The notes under the pieces were generated by a model. It was not told where the DNA came from, searched no databases, and saw nothing but the letters and a program-made list of their open reading frames with translations. From Paracidovorax wautersii (GTDB lineage Bacteria; Pseudomonadota; Gammaproteobacteria; Burkholderiales; Burkholderiaceae_C), in the NCBI GenBank assembly GCA_009912175.1, contig WNDQ01000007.1, forward strand, positions 1 to 64,000: a DNA stretch of 64,000 nt. Reading direction: 5' to 3'. Both the position numbers and the translations under genes were made by a program. The stretch's first letter is position 1. The number at the start of each line of letters is the position of its first letter. This document shows positions 1 through 8,430 of this stretch, in pieces.

Positions 1-292
1 GCGCGAGCACCGCGCCCTGTTGGAGCAATACGCTTTGATCGCCAGCATGAGTGCCAGAGGCAACTGCTACGACAACGCAGCAATGGAGAGTTGGAACCAC
101 AGTCTGAAGGTCGAGGCCATCCATGGTGAACACCTCGCCACACGGGAGCAGGCCAAGGCTCATGTGTTTGACTACATTGAGGTTGACTACAATCGGATCC
201 GGCTGCACTCGACCCTGGGCTACCTCAGCCCAGAGCAGTACGAGCTGGCCAATGTCGCTTAGATAGGTGTCCGTAAATCAGGGGCAAGATCA
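1..292 (+). mobile_element. Right end of an IS3-family insertion sequence (partial)
   Basis: The segment holds the 3' end of an IS3-type orfB followed by a terminal sequence at about 268-292 (tgtccgtaaatcaggggcaa followed by gatca) that looks like an IS3-family right inverted repeat ending in CA. Immediately after it, coding sequence for a glutamate/aspartate-binding protein begins mid-gene, so the IS end is also an insertion junction. The left end lies outside the window, so target duplication and element length cannot be read. Confidence 0.8.
2..262 (+). CDS. IS3-family transposase OrfB, C-terminal fragment
   Basis: This is the C-terminal part of an rve-type integrase-core transposase; the frame is open to the left edge, so the 5' end is missing from the window. 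The visible part carries the hallmark GNCYDNAAMES stretch, which includes the region of the third acidic residue of the DDE triad, then SLKVE, and the end motif YNRIRLHSTLGYLSPEQYE typical of IS3 OrfB proteins. It would catalyse DNA strand transfer with OrfA. The stop lies about 30 bases before the putative IS end, as expected. Whether the whole element is intact cannot be judged. Confidence 0.85.
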   Translation, partial: REHRALLEQYALIASMSARGNCYDNAAMESWNHSLKVEAIHGEHLATREQAKAHVFDYIEVDYNRIRLHSTLGYLSPEQYELANVA

Positions 293-1030
293 ACGGGCTT
301 CCATTACGACGTCTGCACCAACATCATCCGTGATGTCCAAAAGCAACTGGGCCTGTCCGAGCTGCGCACCCAGTACCAGCCCGTGACCTCCGGCAACCGC
401 ATCCCCCTGGTCAAGAACGGCACCGTCGACATCGAGTGCGGCTCGACCACCAATGACAAAAACCGCCAGAAGGAAGTCGCCTTCGCCAACACGCTGTTCG
501 TCGAGGAAGTGCGCATCGCCGTCAAGGCCGACTCCAAGATCAATTCGGTGGCCGACCTCAACGACAAGACCGTCGTGACCACCACCGGCACCACTTCGGT
601 GCAACTGCTGCGCCAGAACAAGCGCGCACAGAACATCAACTTCCGTGAAGTCACCGGCAAGGACCACTCCGACAGCTTCCTGCTGCTCGAATCCGGCCGC
701 GCCGATGCCTTCGTGATGGACGGCCAGATCCTGGCGGGCAACATCGCCAAGTCCAAGAACCCCAAGGACTACAAGATCGTCGGCGAGCCCCTGTCGGTCG
801 AGCCCATCGCCATCATGATCCGCAAGGACGACCCCGCCTTCAAGAAGGCCGTGGACGACTCCATCGCCCGCCAGGTCAAGGACGGCACGGTCGCCAAGCT
901 CTACGACAAGTGGTTCATCCAGCCCATCCCGCCGACCAACACCGCGGTGGGCCTGCCCGCCTCGGCCGCGACCAAGGCTGCCTGGGCCAACCTCAACGAC
1001 AAGCCCAAGGAAGCCTACAAGGTCGACTAA
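293..1030 (+). pseudogene. gltI: gltI remnant: glutamate/aspartate ABC transporter binding protein, 5' end lost to IS3
   Basis: The frame from the IS junction encodes about 245 residues matching the body of GltI-type family-3 solute-binding proteins, including TSGNRIPLVKNGTVDIECGS, the TTGTTS segment, GKDHSDSFLLLESGRADAF and KWF-PIPP near the end. The signal peptide and the first part of lobe 1 are absent; the reading frame continues open back into the IS to 263 but shows no plausible start or ribosome site. GltI normally captures glutamate and aspartate in the periplasm for GltJKL, whose genes follow. I infer a null or unexported product, so the downstream permease may lack its own binding protein. 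Confidence 0.85.
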
Positions 1031-1093
1031 AGCAGCTTCGGTGTGACATGCGCGCCCGCCAAGCCTGAGGTCTTGTGCGAAGCGGGGCGCCAG

Positions 1094-1125
1094 ACGCCCG
1101 CTTATTCCTAAGCGGGCGTTTTTTG
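1094..1125 (+). terminator. Intrinsic terminator between gltI and gltJ
   Basis: An 11-bp perfect stem (acgcccgctta / taagcgggcgt) with a short loop is followed by a run of T. Attenuating hairpins after the binding-protein gene are common in ABC operons, where they raise the binding protein to permease ratio. Confidence 0.85.
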
Positions 1126-1225
1126 TAGCCAGGCCCCGGGGGCCGGCACCCGCGCTACGCGCATCAACCACCGCAATGCTGCGCCCTTGACGGGCCTCTT
1201 TACGCATCAAGATTAGGAGCTTCTT

Positions 1226-1951
1226 ATGGGAACAGACTGGGACTGGCAAGTCTTCTTTCAGGACCCCGGCAACTACCCCACCTACTGGCAATGGATGATG
1301 TCCGCCTGGGGCTGGACCGTGTCCGTCGCCGTGCTGGCGCTGATCATCGCCCTGGTCGTCGGCTCGATCATCGGCATCCTGCGCACCCTGCCCGACCGCC
1401 CCCTGCTTTCGGGCTTTGCCACCTGCTGGGTCGAGTTGTTTCGCAACATCCCGCTGCTGGTGCAGATCTTCCTGTGGTACCACGTCATCCCGGCGCTGGT
1501 GCCCGCCATGAAGCGTTTCGACAGCTTCACGCTGGTGGTGATCGCGCTGGGCCTGTTCACCTCGGTTCGTATTGCCGAGCAGGTGCGCTCGGGCATCCAG
1601 TCGCTGCCGCGCGGCCAGCGCTACGCGGCGCTGGCGGTGGGTTTCACCACCTGGCAGTCCTACCGCTACGTGCTGCTGCCCATGGCCTACCGCATCATCA
1701 TTCCGCCGCTGACCAGCGAGACCATGAACGTGTTCAAGAACTCGTCGGTGGCCTTTGCCGTGTCGGTGACCGAGCTGACCTGGTTCGCCATGCAGGTGGG
1801 TGAAGAAACTTCGCGCCCCATCGAGATCTACGCCGCGGTGACCGTGCTCTACATCATCTCGGCCTTTGCCATCAACCGGATCATGGCCTTCATCGAAAAA
1901 CGCACCCGCGTTCCCGGCTTCATCGCCTCGGCCAGCGGCAGAGGACACTGA
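1226..1951 (+). CDS. gltJ: Glutamate/aspartate ABC transporter permease GltJ
   Basis: This 241-residue inner-membrane protein belongs to the HisMQ family of amino-acid ABC permeases. It has hydrophobic segments near residues 30-50, 85-110 and 185-215. The EAA-type loop that docks on the ATPase is visible as [20 protein letters not shown]. Length and sequence fit GltJ, one half of the GltJK channel for acidic amino acids. The ATG is preceded by AGGAG. It is followed after 3 bases by gltK and then gltL, a normal gltJKL order. The upstream gltI is broken by an IS, so substrate delivery may depend on a binding protein encoded elsewhere. Confidence 0.93.
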   Translation: MGTDWDWQVFFQDPGNYPTYWQWMMSAWGWTVSVAVLALIIALVVGSIIGILRTLPDRPLLSGFATCWVELFRNIPLLVQIFLWYHVIPALVPAMKRFDSFTLVVIALGLFTSVRIAEQVRSGIQSLPRGQRYAALAVGFTTWQSYRYVLLPMAYRIIIPPLTSETMNVFKNSSVAFAVSVTELTWFAMQVGEETSRPIEIYAAVTVLYIISAFAINRIMAFIEKRTRVPGFIASASGRGH

Positions 1952-1954
1952 ACC

Positions 1955-2620
1955 ATGACGCTCGACTTTTCCTTCTACAGCTGGGATGTCATCAGCAACT
2001 ACATCCTCAAGGGGCTGTATTTCAGCCTGATGCTGACGCTGGTGGCCACCGTGGGCGGCATCCTGTTCGGCACCGTGCTGGCACTCATGCGCCTGTCCGG
2101 CGTGAAGCTGCTGACGATTCCCGCGACCATCTACGTCAACGGCATGCGCAGCATTCCGCTGCCCATGGTGCTGCTGTGGTTCTTCCTGCTGGTGCCCTTC
2201 CTGATCGGGCGGCCCATCGGCGCGGAAATGGCCGCGGTCATCACCTTCATCGCCTTCGAGGCCGCCTACTTCAGCGAGATCATGCGCGCGGGCATCCAGT
2301 CCATCCCGCGCGGCCAGGTCTTCGCCGGCCAGGCCGTGGGCATGACCTACGGCCAGAACATGCGCCTGGTCATCCTGCCGCAGGCCTTTCGCAACATGCT
2401 GCCGGTGCTGCTGACGCAGACCATCGTGCTGTTCCAGGATACCTCGCTGGTCTACACCATCGGCGCCAGCGACCTGCTCAAGGGCTTCGTGGTGGCCGGC
2501 AACAACCTGGGCCGCCCGGTCGAAAGCTACCTGCTGGCCGCGGTCTTCTACTTCGTCATCTGCTTCGCGCTGTCCTACGTGGTCAAGTGCCTGCACCGGA
2601 AAATCGCCATCATCCGCTGA
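1955..2620 (+). CDS. gltK: Glutamate/aspartate ABC transporter permease GltK
   Basis: This is a 221-residue membrane permease, the second channel subunit of the acidic amino-acid ABC transporter. The EAA loop reads [20 protein letters not shown] and the N-terminal half contains [12 protein letters not shown], typical of the HisM/GltK group. About five membrane segments can be drawn. It starts 3 bases after the gltJ stop, consistent with translational coupling, and gltL begins 23 bases after its end. GltK should pair with GltJ in a heterodimer bound to two GltL subunits. Confidence 0.93.
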   Translation: MTLDFSFYSWDVISNYILKGLYFSLMLTLVATVGGILFGTVLALMRLSGVKLLTIPATIYVNGMRSIPLPMVLLWFFLLVPFLIGRPIGAEMAAVITFIAFEAAYFSEIMRAGIQSIPRGQVFAGQAVGMTYGQNMRLVILPQAFRNMLPVLLTQTIVLFQDTSLVYTIGASDLLKGFVVAGNNLGRPVESYLLAAVFYFVICFALSYVVKCLHRKIAIIR

Positions 2621-2643
2621 CAGCGGACATCGAGGACACAGCT

Positions 2644-3393
2644 ATGTCTCAACCCATGATCGAAATCAAGAACGTCTCCAAGTGGTACGGTCCCGTGCAG
2701 GTGCTCCATGACTGCTCGGTCAGCGTCAACAAGGGCGACGTCGTGGTGGTCTGCGGCCCGTCGGGCTCGGGCAAGTCCACCCTGATCAAGACCGTCAACG
2801 CGCTCGAACCTTTCCAGAAGGGCGAGATCACCGTCAACGGCGTTGCGCTGCACGACCCCAAGACCAACCTGCCCAAGCTGCGCAGCAAGGTCGGCATGGT
2901 GTTCCAGCACTTCGAGCTCTTTCCCCACCTGTCGGTCACCGAGAACCTGACCATCGCCCAGGTCAAGGTGCTCGGGCGCAGCCTCGACGAGGCGCGCCAG
3001 CGCGGCCTGAAGATGCTCGACCGCGTGGGCCTGTCGGCGCACAAAGACAAGTTCCCCGGCCAGCTCTCGGGCGGCCAGCAGCAGCGTGTGGCCATTGCGC
3101 GCGCGCTGTCGATGGACCCGGTGGTCATGCTGTTCGACGAGCCCACGTCCGCGCTCGACCCCGAAATGGTGGGCGAAGTGCTCGACGTCATGGTCGGTCT
3201 GGCCCACGAAGGCATGACCATGATGGTGGTCACGCACGAAATGGGCTTTGCGCGCAAGGTCAGCAACCGCGTGATCTTCATCGACGTCGGCGGCCACATC
3301 CTGGAAGACTGCAGCAAGGACGAGTTCTTCGGCAACCCCGACGCCCGCCAGCCGCGCACCAAGGAATTCCTCAACAAGATCCTGCAGCACTGA
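2644..3393 (+). CDS. gltL: Glutamate/aspartate ABC transporter ATP-binding protein GltL
   Basis: This 249-residue ATPase powers the GltJK permease. Walker A is GPSGSGKST (residues 38-46), the Q-loop lies in [10 protein letters not shown], the ABC signature is LSGGQQQR (141-148), Walker B is VVMLFDEP (about 160-167), and the H-loop histidine is in VVTHEM (H198). All catalytic elements are intact. The start chosen is the ATG at 2644, just after gltK; the same frame is open much further upstream, but that part overlaps gltK and has no family similarity. A terminator follows, closing the operon. Confidence 0.94.
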   Translation: MSQPMIEIKNVSKWYGPVQVLHDCSVSVNKGDVVVVCGPSGSGKSTLIKTVNALEPFQKGEITVNGVALHDPKTNLPKLRSKVGMVFQHFELFPHLSVTENLTIAQVKVLGRSLDEARQRGLKMLDRVGLSAHKDKFPGQLSGGQQQRVAIARALSMDPVVMLFDEPTSALDPEMVGEVLDVMVGLAHEGMTMMVVTHEMGFARKVSNRVIFIDVGGHILEDCSKDEFFGNPDARQPRTKEFLNKILQH

Positions 3394-3422
3394 GCAGACG
3401 CTCGGCCGACGGCTTGCGATCC

Positions 3423-3456
3423 AGCCCCTGCGCTCCCCGGAGCCAGGGGCTTTTTC
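3423..3456 (+). terminator. Intrinsic terminator of the glt operon
   Basis: An 8-bp stem (agcccctg / caggggct) is followed by a T run, placed 30 bases after the gltL stop and before a convergent gene. Confidence 0.75.
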
Positions 3457-3487
3457 ATCGCCCCATCGGCCCGAATGACTGCGGGGT

Positions 3488-4318
3488 TCAGCGGGTCTGG
3501 CTGAGGATGATGCGGTCGAACAGGCGGTCGCCCAGCCAGACACGCAGGCGGATCAGCATCTTGGCGAACTTGCCGGCGGCATAACGCGTGCGGGGCTTGC
3601 TGCTGGCGACGGCCCTGGAGACCACGTCCGCGATCACGCTCGGATCGCTGCCCGTGCCCTGCCCATAGGTGTTCCGGATCGCCTTGGCCACGATCTGCAC
3701 CCAACGGCCATAGGGGCCGCTGGCCGACCGTTTGACGATGCTGTCCGTGGCGGCGTCACCGAAGCCCGTCTCGATCACGCCGGGTTCGACGATCACGACC
3801 TGGATGCCGAACTCGGCGACTTCCAGGCGCAGACAGTCCGACCAGCCTTCCAGCGCATGTTTGGTCGCGTGATACCAGGCTCCCAGGATGCTGTACATCT
3901 TGCCGCCCATCGAAGTGATGTTGACGATGTGCCCAGCGCGCTTGGCCCGCATGGCGGGCAGCAGCAGTTGCGTCAGCCGTGCGGCGCCGAAGAGATTGAC
4001 CTCGAACTGGTAACGCGCTTCGTCGATGCCGATTTCCTCGACCGGCCCGTACAGGCCGAAGCTCGCATTGTTGACCAGCACGTCCACACCCCCGGTCTGG
4101 GAAAGAATGGTCTCGACACCCGCGACGATCTCCTCGTCCCTGGAGACGTCCATGCGCAGGGGATAGGCACCGAGCCGGGCCAGGCCGGCCATCTTGTCGA
4201 CGCTGCGCGCCGCCACGTAAACCTGATAACCGTCCTTGATCAGACGCAGGGCAATGGCCTTGTCCATGCCCGACGATGCGCCGGTGACCAGGGCCGTTTT
4301 TTTTCCGGGGGTGAACAT
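3488..4318 (-). CDS. Short-chain dehydrogenase/reductase
   Basis: This 276-residue classical SDR has a Rossmann fold. The catalytic triad is present: S136 (NITSMGG), Y149 and K153 (YHATK), with NNAS at 83-86. The cofactor motif reads TGASSGMD instead of the usual TGxxxGxG, so the last glycine is an aspartate (D19); this could alter NAD(P) binding. The C-terminal extension after residue 240 is basic, as in SDRs of the oxidoreductase/retinol-dehydrogenase-like group. The ATG has GAGG six bases upstream. It lies 147 bases downstream of an NAD(P)-binding protein gene and an AraC regulator on the same strand, which may control it. The substrate is unknown. Confidence 0.85.
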   Translation of the reverse strand: MFTPGKKTALVTGASSGMDKAIALRLIKDGYQVYVAARSVDKMAGLARLGAYPLRMDVSRDEEIVAGVETILSQTGGVDVLVNNASFGLYGPVEEIGIDEARYQFEVNLFGAARLTQLLLPAMRAKRAGHIVNITSMGGKMYSILGAWYHATKHALEGWSDCLRLEVAEFGIQVVIVEPGVIETGFGDAATDSIVKRSASGPYGRWVQIVAKAIRNTYGQGTGSDPSVIADVVSRAVASSKPRTRYAAGKFAKMLIRLRVWLGDRLFDRIILSQTR

Positions 4319-4465
4319 GTTGCACCTCGTTTGTTGAGTGGCCTCCAGTCTTTCAGGAAAGGCCGGGGCTTGGCCTTGCGGCAGGCGCCAAGCGACTTGC
4401 GATCGGCGCCACCGCGGGCCGCCCTGAGCCGTTCAGAAACGGCCCCATCGGGCACCGACCCCATC

Positions 4466-5140
4466 TCAAGGCGGCGCAGCGCCCAGACGGGCCAGTTCAT
4501 GGGAGGGCAGGACAAGCACGCCCTGGGCCGTGGGCACGCTTCGCACCAGCGCATGGGCGACGGCCCGGCCATGCACGGGCTTGTAGGCCCCGGGCAGCAC
4601 CGGCGCGAGCAGCCTGGCAATGGGAATGGCGACGATCTCGCCCATGCGCGTGGGCTGGCCCAGGCCGTCGCGGGAATCCAGCAGCAGCGAAGGCTGCGTG
4701 ATGACCAGCGCCGTGAAGGGCATGGCCTTGAGCGCGTCTTCCAGTTCGCCTTTGACGCGGGTGTAGAACATGGACGACCGGGCGTTCGCGGCCCCGGCAC
4801 TCACCAAGCCTGCGCGCCGCGCGCCGGCCGCGAATGCGGCTTGGGCCACGGCCAGGTTGGCATCGAAGTCCACCGCGCGAAAGGCCGCCTTGCTGCCCGC
4901 CACCTTGATCGTGGTGCCCAGGGCCAGGTACACCTCATCCACCTGCGGCAGCGTGGGCAGGCAGCCAAAATCCACGATGTGGACCTGCAGCTTGGGGTCG
5001 CGGACCGCCAGGGGCCGACGGCTCAGGGCATGGACCTCGCCAACGGTTCGGTCGGCCAGCAGCGCCTGCAGAATCAGCCCGCCGACGAGTCCAGTGGCAC
5101 CGGCCAGCAGCACTTTCCGTTGTTTTTCTTGCGCATTCAT
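4466..5140 (-). CDS. NAD(P)-binding atypical SDR (HTATIP2-like)
   Basis: This is a 224-residue atypical (extended) SDR. The N-terminal dinucleotide site reads LLAGATGLVGG (GxxGxxG type), followed by LSRRPL and later YLALGTT and a YTRVKGELE helix that replaces the usual YxxxK. This pattern matches the HTATIP2/NAD(P)H-binding family, often annotated as oxidoreductases or nucleoside-diphosphate-sugar epimerase-like proteins. I chose the ATG at 5140, which lies 11 bases after the stop of the AraC-type regulator gene, making a probable two-gene operon. No reaction can be assigned from sequence. Confidence 0.8.
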   Translation of the reverse strand: MNAQEKQRKVLLAGATGLVGGLILQALLADRTVGEVHALSRRPLAVRDPKLQVHIVDFGCLPTLPQVDEVYLALGTTIKVAGSKAAFRAVDFDANLAVAQAAFAAGARRAGLVSAGAANARSSMFYTRVKGELEDALKAMPFTALVITQPSLLLDSRDGLGQPTRMGEIVAIPIARLLAPVLPGAYKPVHGRAVAHALVRSVPTAQGVLVLPSHELARLGAAPP

Positions 5141-5151
5141 CGGTGTCGTTC

Positions 5152-6162
5152 TCAGTTCAGGCGCATGGCGCTGCGGGCGGTGTCCGGCGTCTGGCCCGTC
5201 CATTCCAGGAATGCGCGATAGAAGGAGTTGGGGTCTTCAAAGCCCAGCAGAAAGGCGATCTCGCCACCGGTCATCGTGGTGCTCCCAAGGTAGTGGCGCG
5301 CCAGGCTCTCCCGGGTCGTGTTGACCAGGGCACGGAAGTTTTCTCCCTCGTCTTCGAGGCGACGCTGCATGGTGCGCTTGCTCAACCCCAGACGCTCGGC
5401 GGCTTTCTCGATGGTGGCCGTGTTGCTGGGCAGCAGCTCCAGCAGCACGGCACGGACACGCTCGGCCATCGTCGCGGCTGCGTCGAGTTCGCTGAGCCGG
5501 CGGCGCAGGTCGGGCTCGAACACTCGCCACATGCCTTCGTTCACCGTCAGAAAGGGGCGCAGGGCATCCGCGGCAGCAAAGGTGATGGCCGGCCTCTCGC
5601 CGCGTTGCACGGGAACGCCAAAGAAGCGCTCATAGCGCCGGGCGCAGGTGCTGGAAGGAAGCGGCGGCAGAGCCACTCGCAGTGCCTGCACGGGCTCGCG
5701 CGTCGCCAGCCGGGCCAGTTGCAGGAAGAAGGCGACCTCGGCCACCTGCAGCGAGTGGGGCAGCTCGGTCTGCACCGACAGCCAGCGCGGCGAGACGGTC
5801 AACGCCCCCGAATGATCCACGTCGACCGCCAGGTGCATGGGGGCTACGAGTTGCTTGTACTTGGCCAGGCGCTGCACCGCCTGCATCAGGTTGGCGCTGC
5901 ACAGCGCGGCGAACAGCGGCGGATCGAACACTTCGGCCGACACCCTCTCGACCAGACGCAAGGGAAACGTGGCATCGCCAACTTCCAGTTCCAGCGCCCG
6001 CCAGAAGCGGAAATACTGATCCGTGTCGAGACCATGGCCGGCACGGGCAAACAGATCGTCGGGCAGCCCCGCCTTGCGCAGCACGTGCTCGGGCCGCAGA
6101 CCCAGGTCTTTCAGCAACGTACGCCAGCCGATGTCCAGCGAAAAAGTGAGGTGGGGTGCCAT
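5152..6162 (-). CDS. AraC-family transcriptional regulator
   Basis: This 336-residue regulator has an N-terminal arabinose-binding-like domain of the OruR/ArgR-type group (about residues 15-205) and a C-terminal double helix-turn-helix (about 235-330). The latter is seen as IEKAAERLGLSKRTMQRRL and GEIAFLLGFEDPNSFYRAFLEWTGQTP. The ATG at 6162 was chosen because the family begins shortly before the SLDIGWRTLL segment; the frame is open further upstream but without similarity. It is likely to activate the two oxidoreductase genes downstream on the same strand, or the divergent metQ-like gene 284 bases away. The effector is unknown. Confidence 0.88.
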   Translation of the reverse strand: MAPHLTFSLDIGWRTLLKDLGLRPEHVLRKAGLPDDLFARAGHGLDTDQYFRFWRALELEVGDATFPLRLVERVSAEVFDPPLFAALCSANLMQAVQRLAKYKQLVAPMHLAVDVDHSGALTVSPRWLSVQTELPHSLQVAEVAFFLQLARLATREPVQALRVALPPLPSSTCARRYERFFGVPVQRGERPAITFAAADALRPFLTVNEGMWRVFEPDLRRRLSELDAAATMAERVRAVLLELLPSNTATIEKAAERLGLSKRTMQRRLEDEGENFRALVNTTRESLARHYLGSTTMTGGEIAFLLGFEDPNSFYRAFLEWTGQTPDTARSAMRLN

Positions 6163-6384
6163 GGGCGTGCGCCAGGAAGTCCGTGCCGGCCCGCGATGTG
6201 CGGGTATCGGGAATGAGCTTAGCGTCGAATCAGGGCCGGCCACATGCCATCGGCGCCACTGGGGCTGCCATGCATGCCAATCGATGCGGGTCGCCTGATG
6301 CAGAGGGGAAAGCGCCGCATGGAAGGGCGCCTCATAGCCAGAACCCATCTAGAAATAAGGAATCAATAGAACGAAATCAAATAA

Positions 6385-6410
6385 AGGAACGAGATAATCT
6401 AGCCGTTCCT
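6385..6410. promoter_or_regulatory. Inverted repeat upstream of the metQ-like gene
   Basis: An AT-rich intergenic stretch carries 7-bp arms AGGAACG and CGTTCCT separated by 12 bases that include GATAAT. It sits about 40 bases before the metQ-like start and between that gene and the divergent araC-type gene. I infer a protein-binding site over or next to a promoter; no convincing -35 could be paired with GATAAT. Confidence 0.4.
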
Positions 6411-6446
6411 CATAACAAGATTTTTCTCAATCCAAGGAGTTCGTTC

Positions 6447-7253
6447 ATGATTCAGCGTTTCCCGACCCTGCTGCGCGCCGCACTGGCCGCCAGCATCCTG
6501 GCCGCTTCGGCCGCTGGTGCCCTGGCCCAGACCACGCTCACCGTCGGTGCTTCGCCCGTGCCGCACGCCGAGCTGCTGGAGTTCGTCAAGCCCGCGCTCA
6601 AGAAGGAAGGCATCGACCTGAACGTCAAGATCTTCACCGACTACGTGCAGCCCAACCTGGCCACCGAAGACAAGCAGCTCGACGCCAACTTCTTCCAGAA
6701 CCGCCCCTACCTGACGGCCTTCAACAAGGAGCGCAAGACGCACGTGGTCGAGGTGCCCAACAGCAACGTGCACGTCGAGCCCTTTGGTGCCTACTCGCTC
6801 AAGATCAAGGACATCAAGGACCTGCGCAACGGCGCGACCGTGGCCATTCCCAACGACGCGTCCAACGGCGGCCGCGCACTGCTGCTGCTGGCCAAGGCCG
6901 GCGTGATCAAGCTCAAGGGCGCGAACAACTGGTTCGTGACCGAGCGCGACATCGCCGAGAACCCCAAGAAGCTCAAGTTCACCCCGGTCGAGGCCGCGCA
7001 ACTGCCGCGCCTGCTGCCCGACGTGGACCTGGCCCTCATCAACACCAACTACGCGCTCGAAGCCAAGCTGGTGCCCACCCGCGACGCCCTGCTGATCGAA
7101 AGCGCCGACTCGCCCTACGCCAACTTCCTGGCCGCGCGGCCCGACAACGTCAACAGCCCGGCGATCCAGAAGCTGGTGGCGGCGCTGCACACGCCCGAGG
7201 TCAAGAAGTTCATCGCCGACAAGTACAAGGGCGCCATCGTGCCCGCGTTCTGA
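6447..7253 (+). CDS. metQ: MetQ/NlpA-family substrate-binding protein
   Basis: This 268-residue periplasmic protein has a signal peptide ending ASAAGALAQ, then LTVGASPVPHAELLEFVKP and FTDYVQPNLATEDKQLDANFFQNRPYL (given here as two family landmarks), typical of NlpA/MetQ methionine-binding proteins. Unlike most MetQ proteins it has no lipobox cysteine; the A-x-A site suggests signal peptidase I cleavage and a soluble protein. AAGGAG sits 7 bases before the ATG. There is no metN or metI next to it, so it must serve a permease encoded elsewhere or have another ligand. A strong terminator follows, so it is a single-gene unit. Confidence 0.87.
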   Translation: MIQRFPTLLRAALAASILAASAAGALAQTTLTVGASPVPHAELLEFVKPALKKEGIDLNVKIFTDYVQPNLATEDKQLDANFFQNRPYLTAFNKERKTHVVEVPNSNVHVEPFGAYSLKIKDIKDLRNGATVAIPNDASNGGRALLLLAKAGVIKLKGANNWFVTERDIAENPKKLKFTPVEAAQLPRLLPDVDLALINTNYALEAKLVPTRDALLIESADSPYANFLAARPDNVNSPAIQKLVAALHTPEVKKFIADKYKGAIVPAF

Positions 7254-7272
7254 GCCGTCTTCGCGCTCGAAC

Positions 7273-7309
7273 AAAAGCCTCCCACGGTTGACGCCGTGCG
7301 AGGCTTTTT
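7273..7309 (+). terminator. Terminator after the metQ-like gene (possibly bidirectional)
   Basis: A long stem (aaaagcctcccacgg / ccgtgcgaggctttt, one mismatch) is flanked by A and T runs, so it could stop transcription from metQ and from the convergent TRAP operon. Confidence 0.8.
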
Positions 7310-7348
7310 CGTTGGGGCCGCGGCGTCAGCCCAAGGCGCGTCAGCCCG

Positions 7349-8386
7349 TCACGGCTTCACGGCCGCGATGGACTTCTCGGCCTGCGACACCAGCTCGGCG
7401 CCGACCTGCGGCGTCCACTTCTGGTACACGCCGCGCGTGGCATCGACGAAGGCCTGGCGCTGTGCGGGCGTGAGCTCGATCACCGTCACGCCCAGGCCGG
7501 TCAGCTGTTTGACCAGCGGCTTGTCGGCCTCGACCATGCCCTTGCGTGCCAGTGCCTTGCCTTGCTGGCCGGCATCGAGGGCGGCCTGTTTGACGATGGC
7601 GCGGTCGGCCTCGGTCCAGCTCGCCCAGACTTCCTTGTTGACCACGAAGATGAGCGGATCGGCCACATAGCCCCACAGCGTCATGAACTTCTGGTCGACG
7701 GTGTTGAGCTTGGCGGCCATGTAGACGGCCACCGGGTTCTCCTGCCCGTCCACCGCGCCGCTGGCCATGGCGGGCTGGGCGTCGGCCCAGCTCATCTGCG
7801 TGGGGTTGGCGCCCAGCGCCGTGAAGGTGTCGATGAACAGCGGCGAGCCCACCACGCGGATCTTCAGCCCCTTGAGGTCGGCCGGGCTCTGGATCGCGCG
7901 TTTGGCGTTGCTGATCTCGCGGTAGCCGTTCTCGCCCCAGGCCAGCGGCAGCACGCCCGCTTTCTCGACGGCCTGGAAGATCTGCGTGCCCGCCGGCCCC
8001 TGCGTGACGGCGTCAATGGCCGCGTAGTTGGGCATCAGGAAGGGCAGCGAGAACAGGTTGAGCGCCTTGACCTGCGGCGACCAGTTGATGGTCGAGCCCA
8101 CGGCCAGGTCGATCACGCCCTGGCGGATCGCGGTGAACTCGCGCGTCTGGTCGCCCTGCACCAGCGACGTGCCCGGGTAGAGCTTGATGTTGATGCGCCC
8201 CTGCGTGCGCTCGCGCACGAGGTCGGCCCAGATCTCGCCGCTCTTGCCCCACGGAAACGCGGGGCCGAGCACCAGCGACATCTTGTACTCGGGCTTGTAG
8301 TTCTGGGCCCAGGCGCTGCCGCCAGCGGCCAGCAGGGCAGCCGCCAGCGTGGCGGACAGCAGTTTTCGAAGCAGGGGTTTTCTCAT
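7349..8386 (-). CDS. dctP: TRAP transporter periplasmic binding protein DctP
   Basis: This 345-residue DctP-family solute-binding protein has a clear signal peptide (cleavage near GGSAWAQ). Family landmarks include LVRERTQGRINIKLYPG, LKGLKIRVVGSPLF with the conserved arginine that usually binds a carboxylate, and AQPAMASGAVDGQENP. It delivers an organic acid to the DctQM permease encoded just upstream on the same strand. It is the last gene of the operon, 44 bases after dctM. The ligand cannot be told from sequence. Confidence 0.92.
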   Translation of the reverse strand: MRKPLLRKLLSATLAAALLAAGGSAWAQNYKPEYKMSLVLGPAFPWGKSGEIWADLVRERTQGRINIKLYPGTSLVQGDQTREFTAIRQGVIDLAVGSTINWSPQVKALNLFSLPFLMPNYAAIDAVTQGPAGTQIFQAVEKAGVLPLAWGENGYREISNAKRAIQSPADLKGLKIRVVGSPLFIDTFTALGANPTQMSWADAQPAMASGAVDGQENPVAVYMAAKLNTVDQKFMTLWGYVADPLIFVVNKEVWASWTEADRAIVKQAALDAGQQGKALARKGMVEADKPLVKQLTGLGVTVIELTPAQRQAFVDATRGVYQKWTPQVGAELVSQAEKSIAAVKP

Positions 8387-8430
8387 CGTTGTCTCCTCAG
8401 GTCAGTGGTCGTCGGTCGGTGAAATTGTTC

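Noticed and set aside
290-2596. Very long open frame on the minus strand across the glt genes
   Set aside because: It is antisense to well-supported gltI and gltJK genes, is rich in His/Gln/Arg as GC-rich shadow frames are, and has no family motif.
6163-6348. Upstream extension of the AraC-type regulator (extra 62 codons)
   Set aside because: The family alignment begins near the ATG at 6162 and the extension is Arg/Trp-rich noise in the divergent promoter region.
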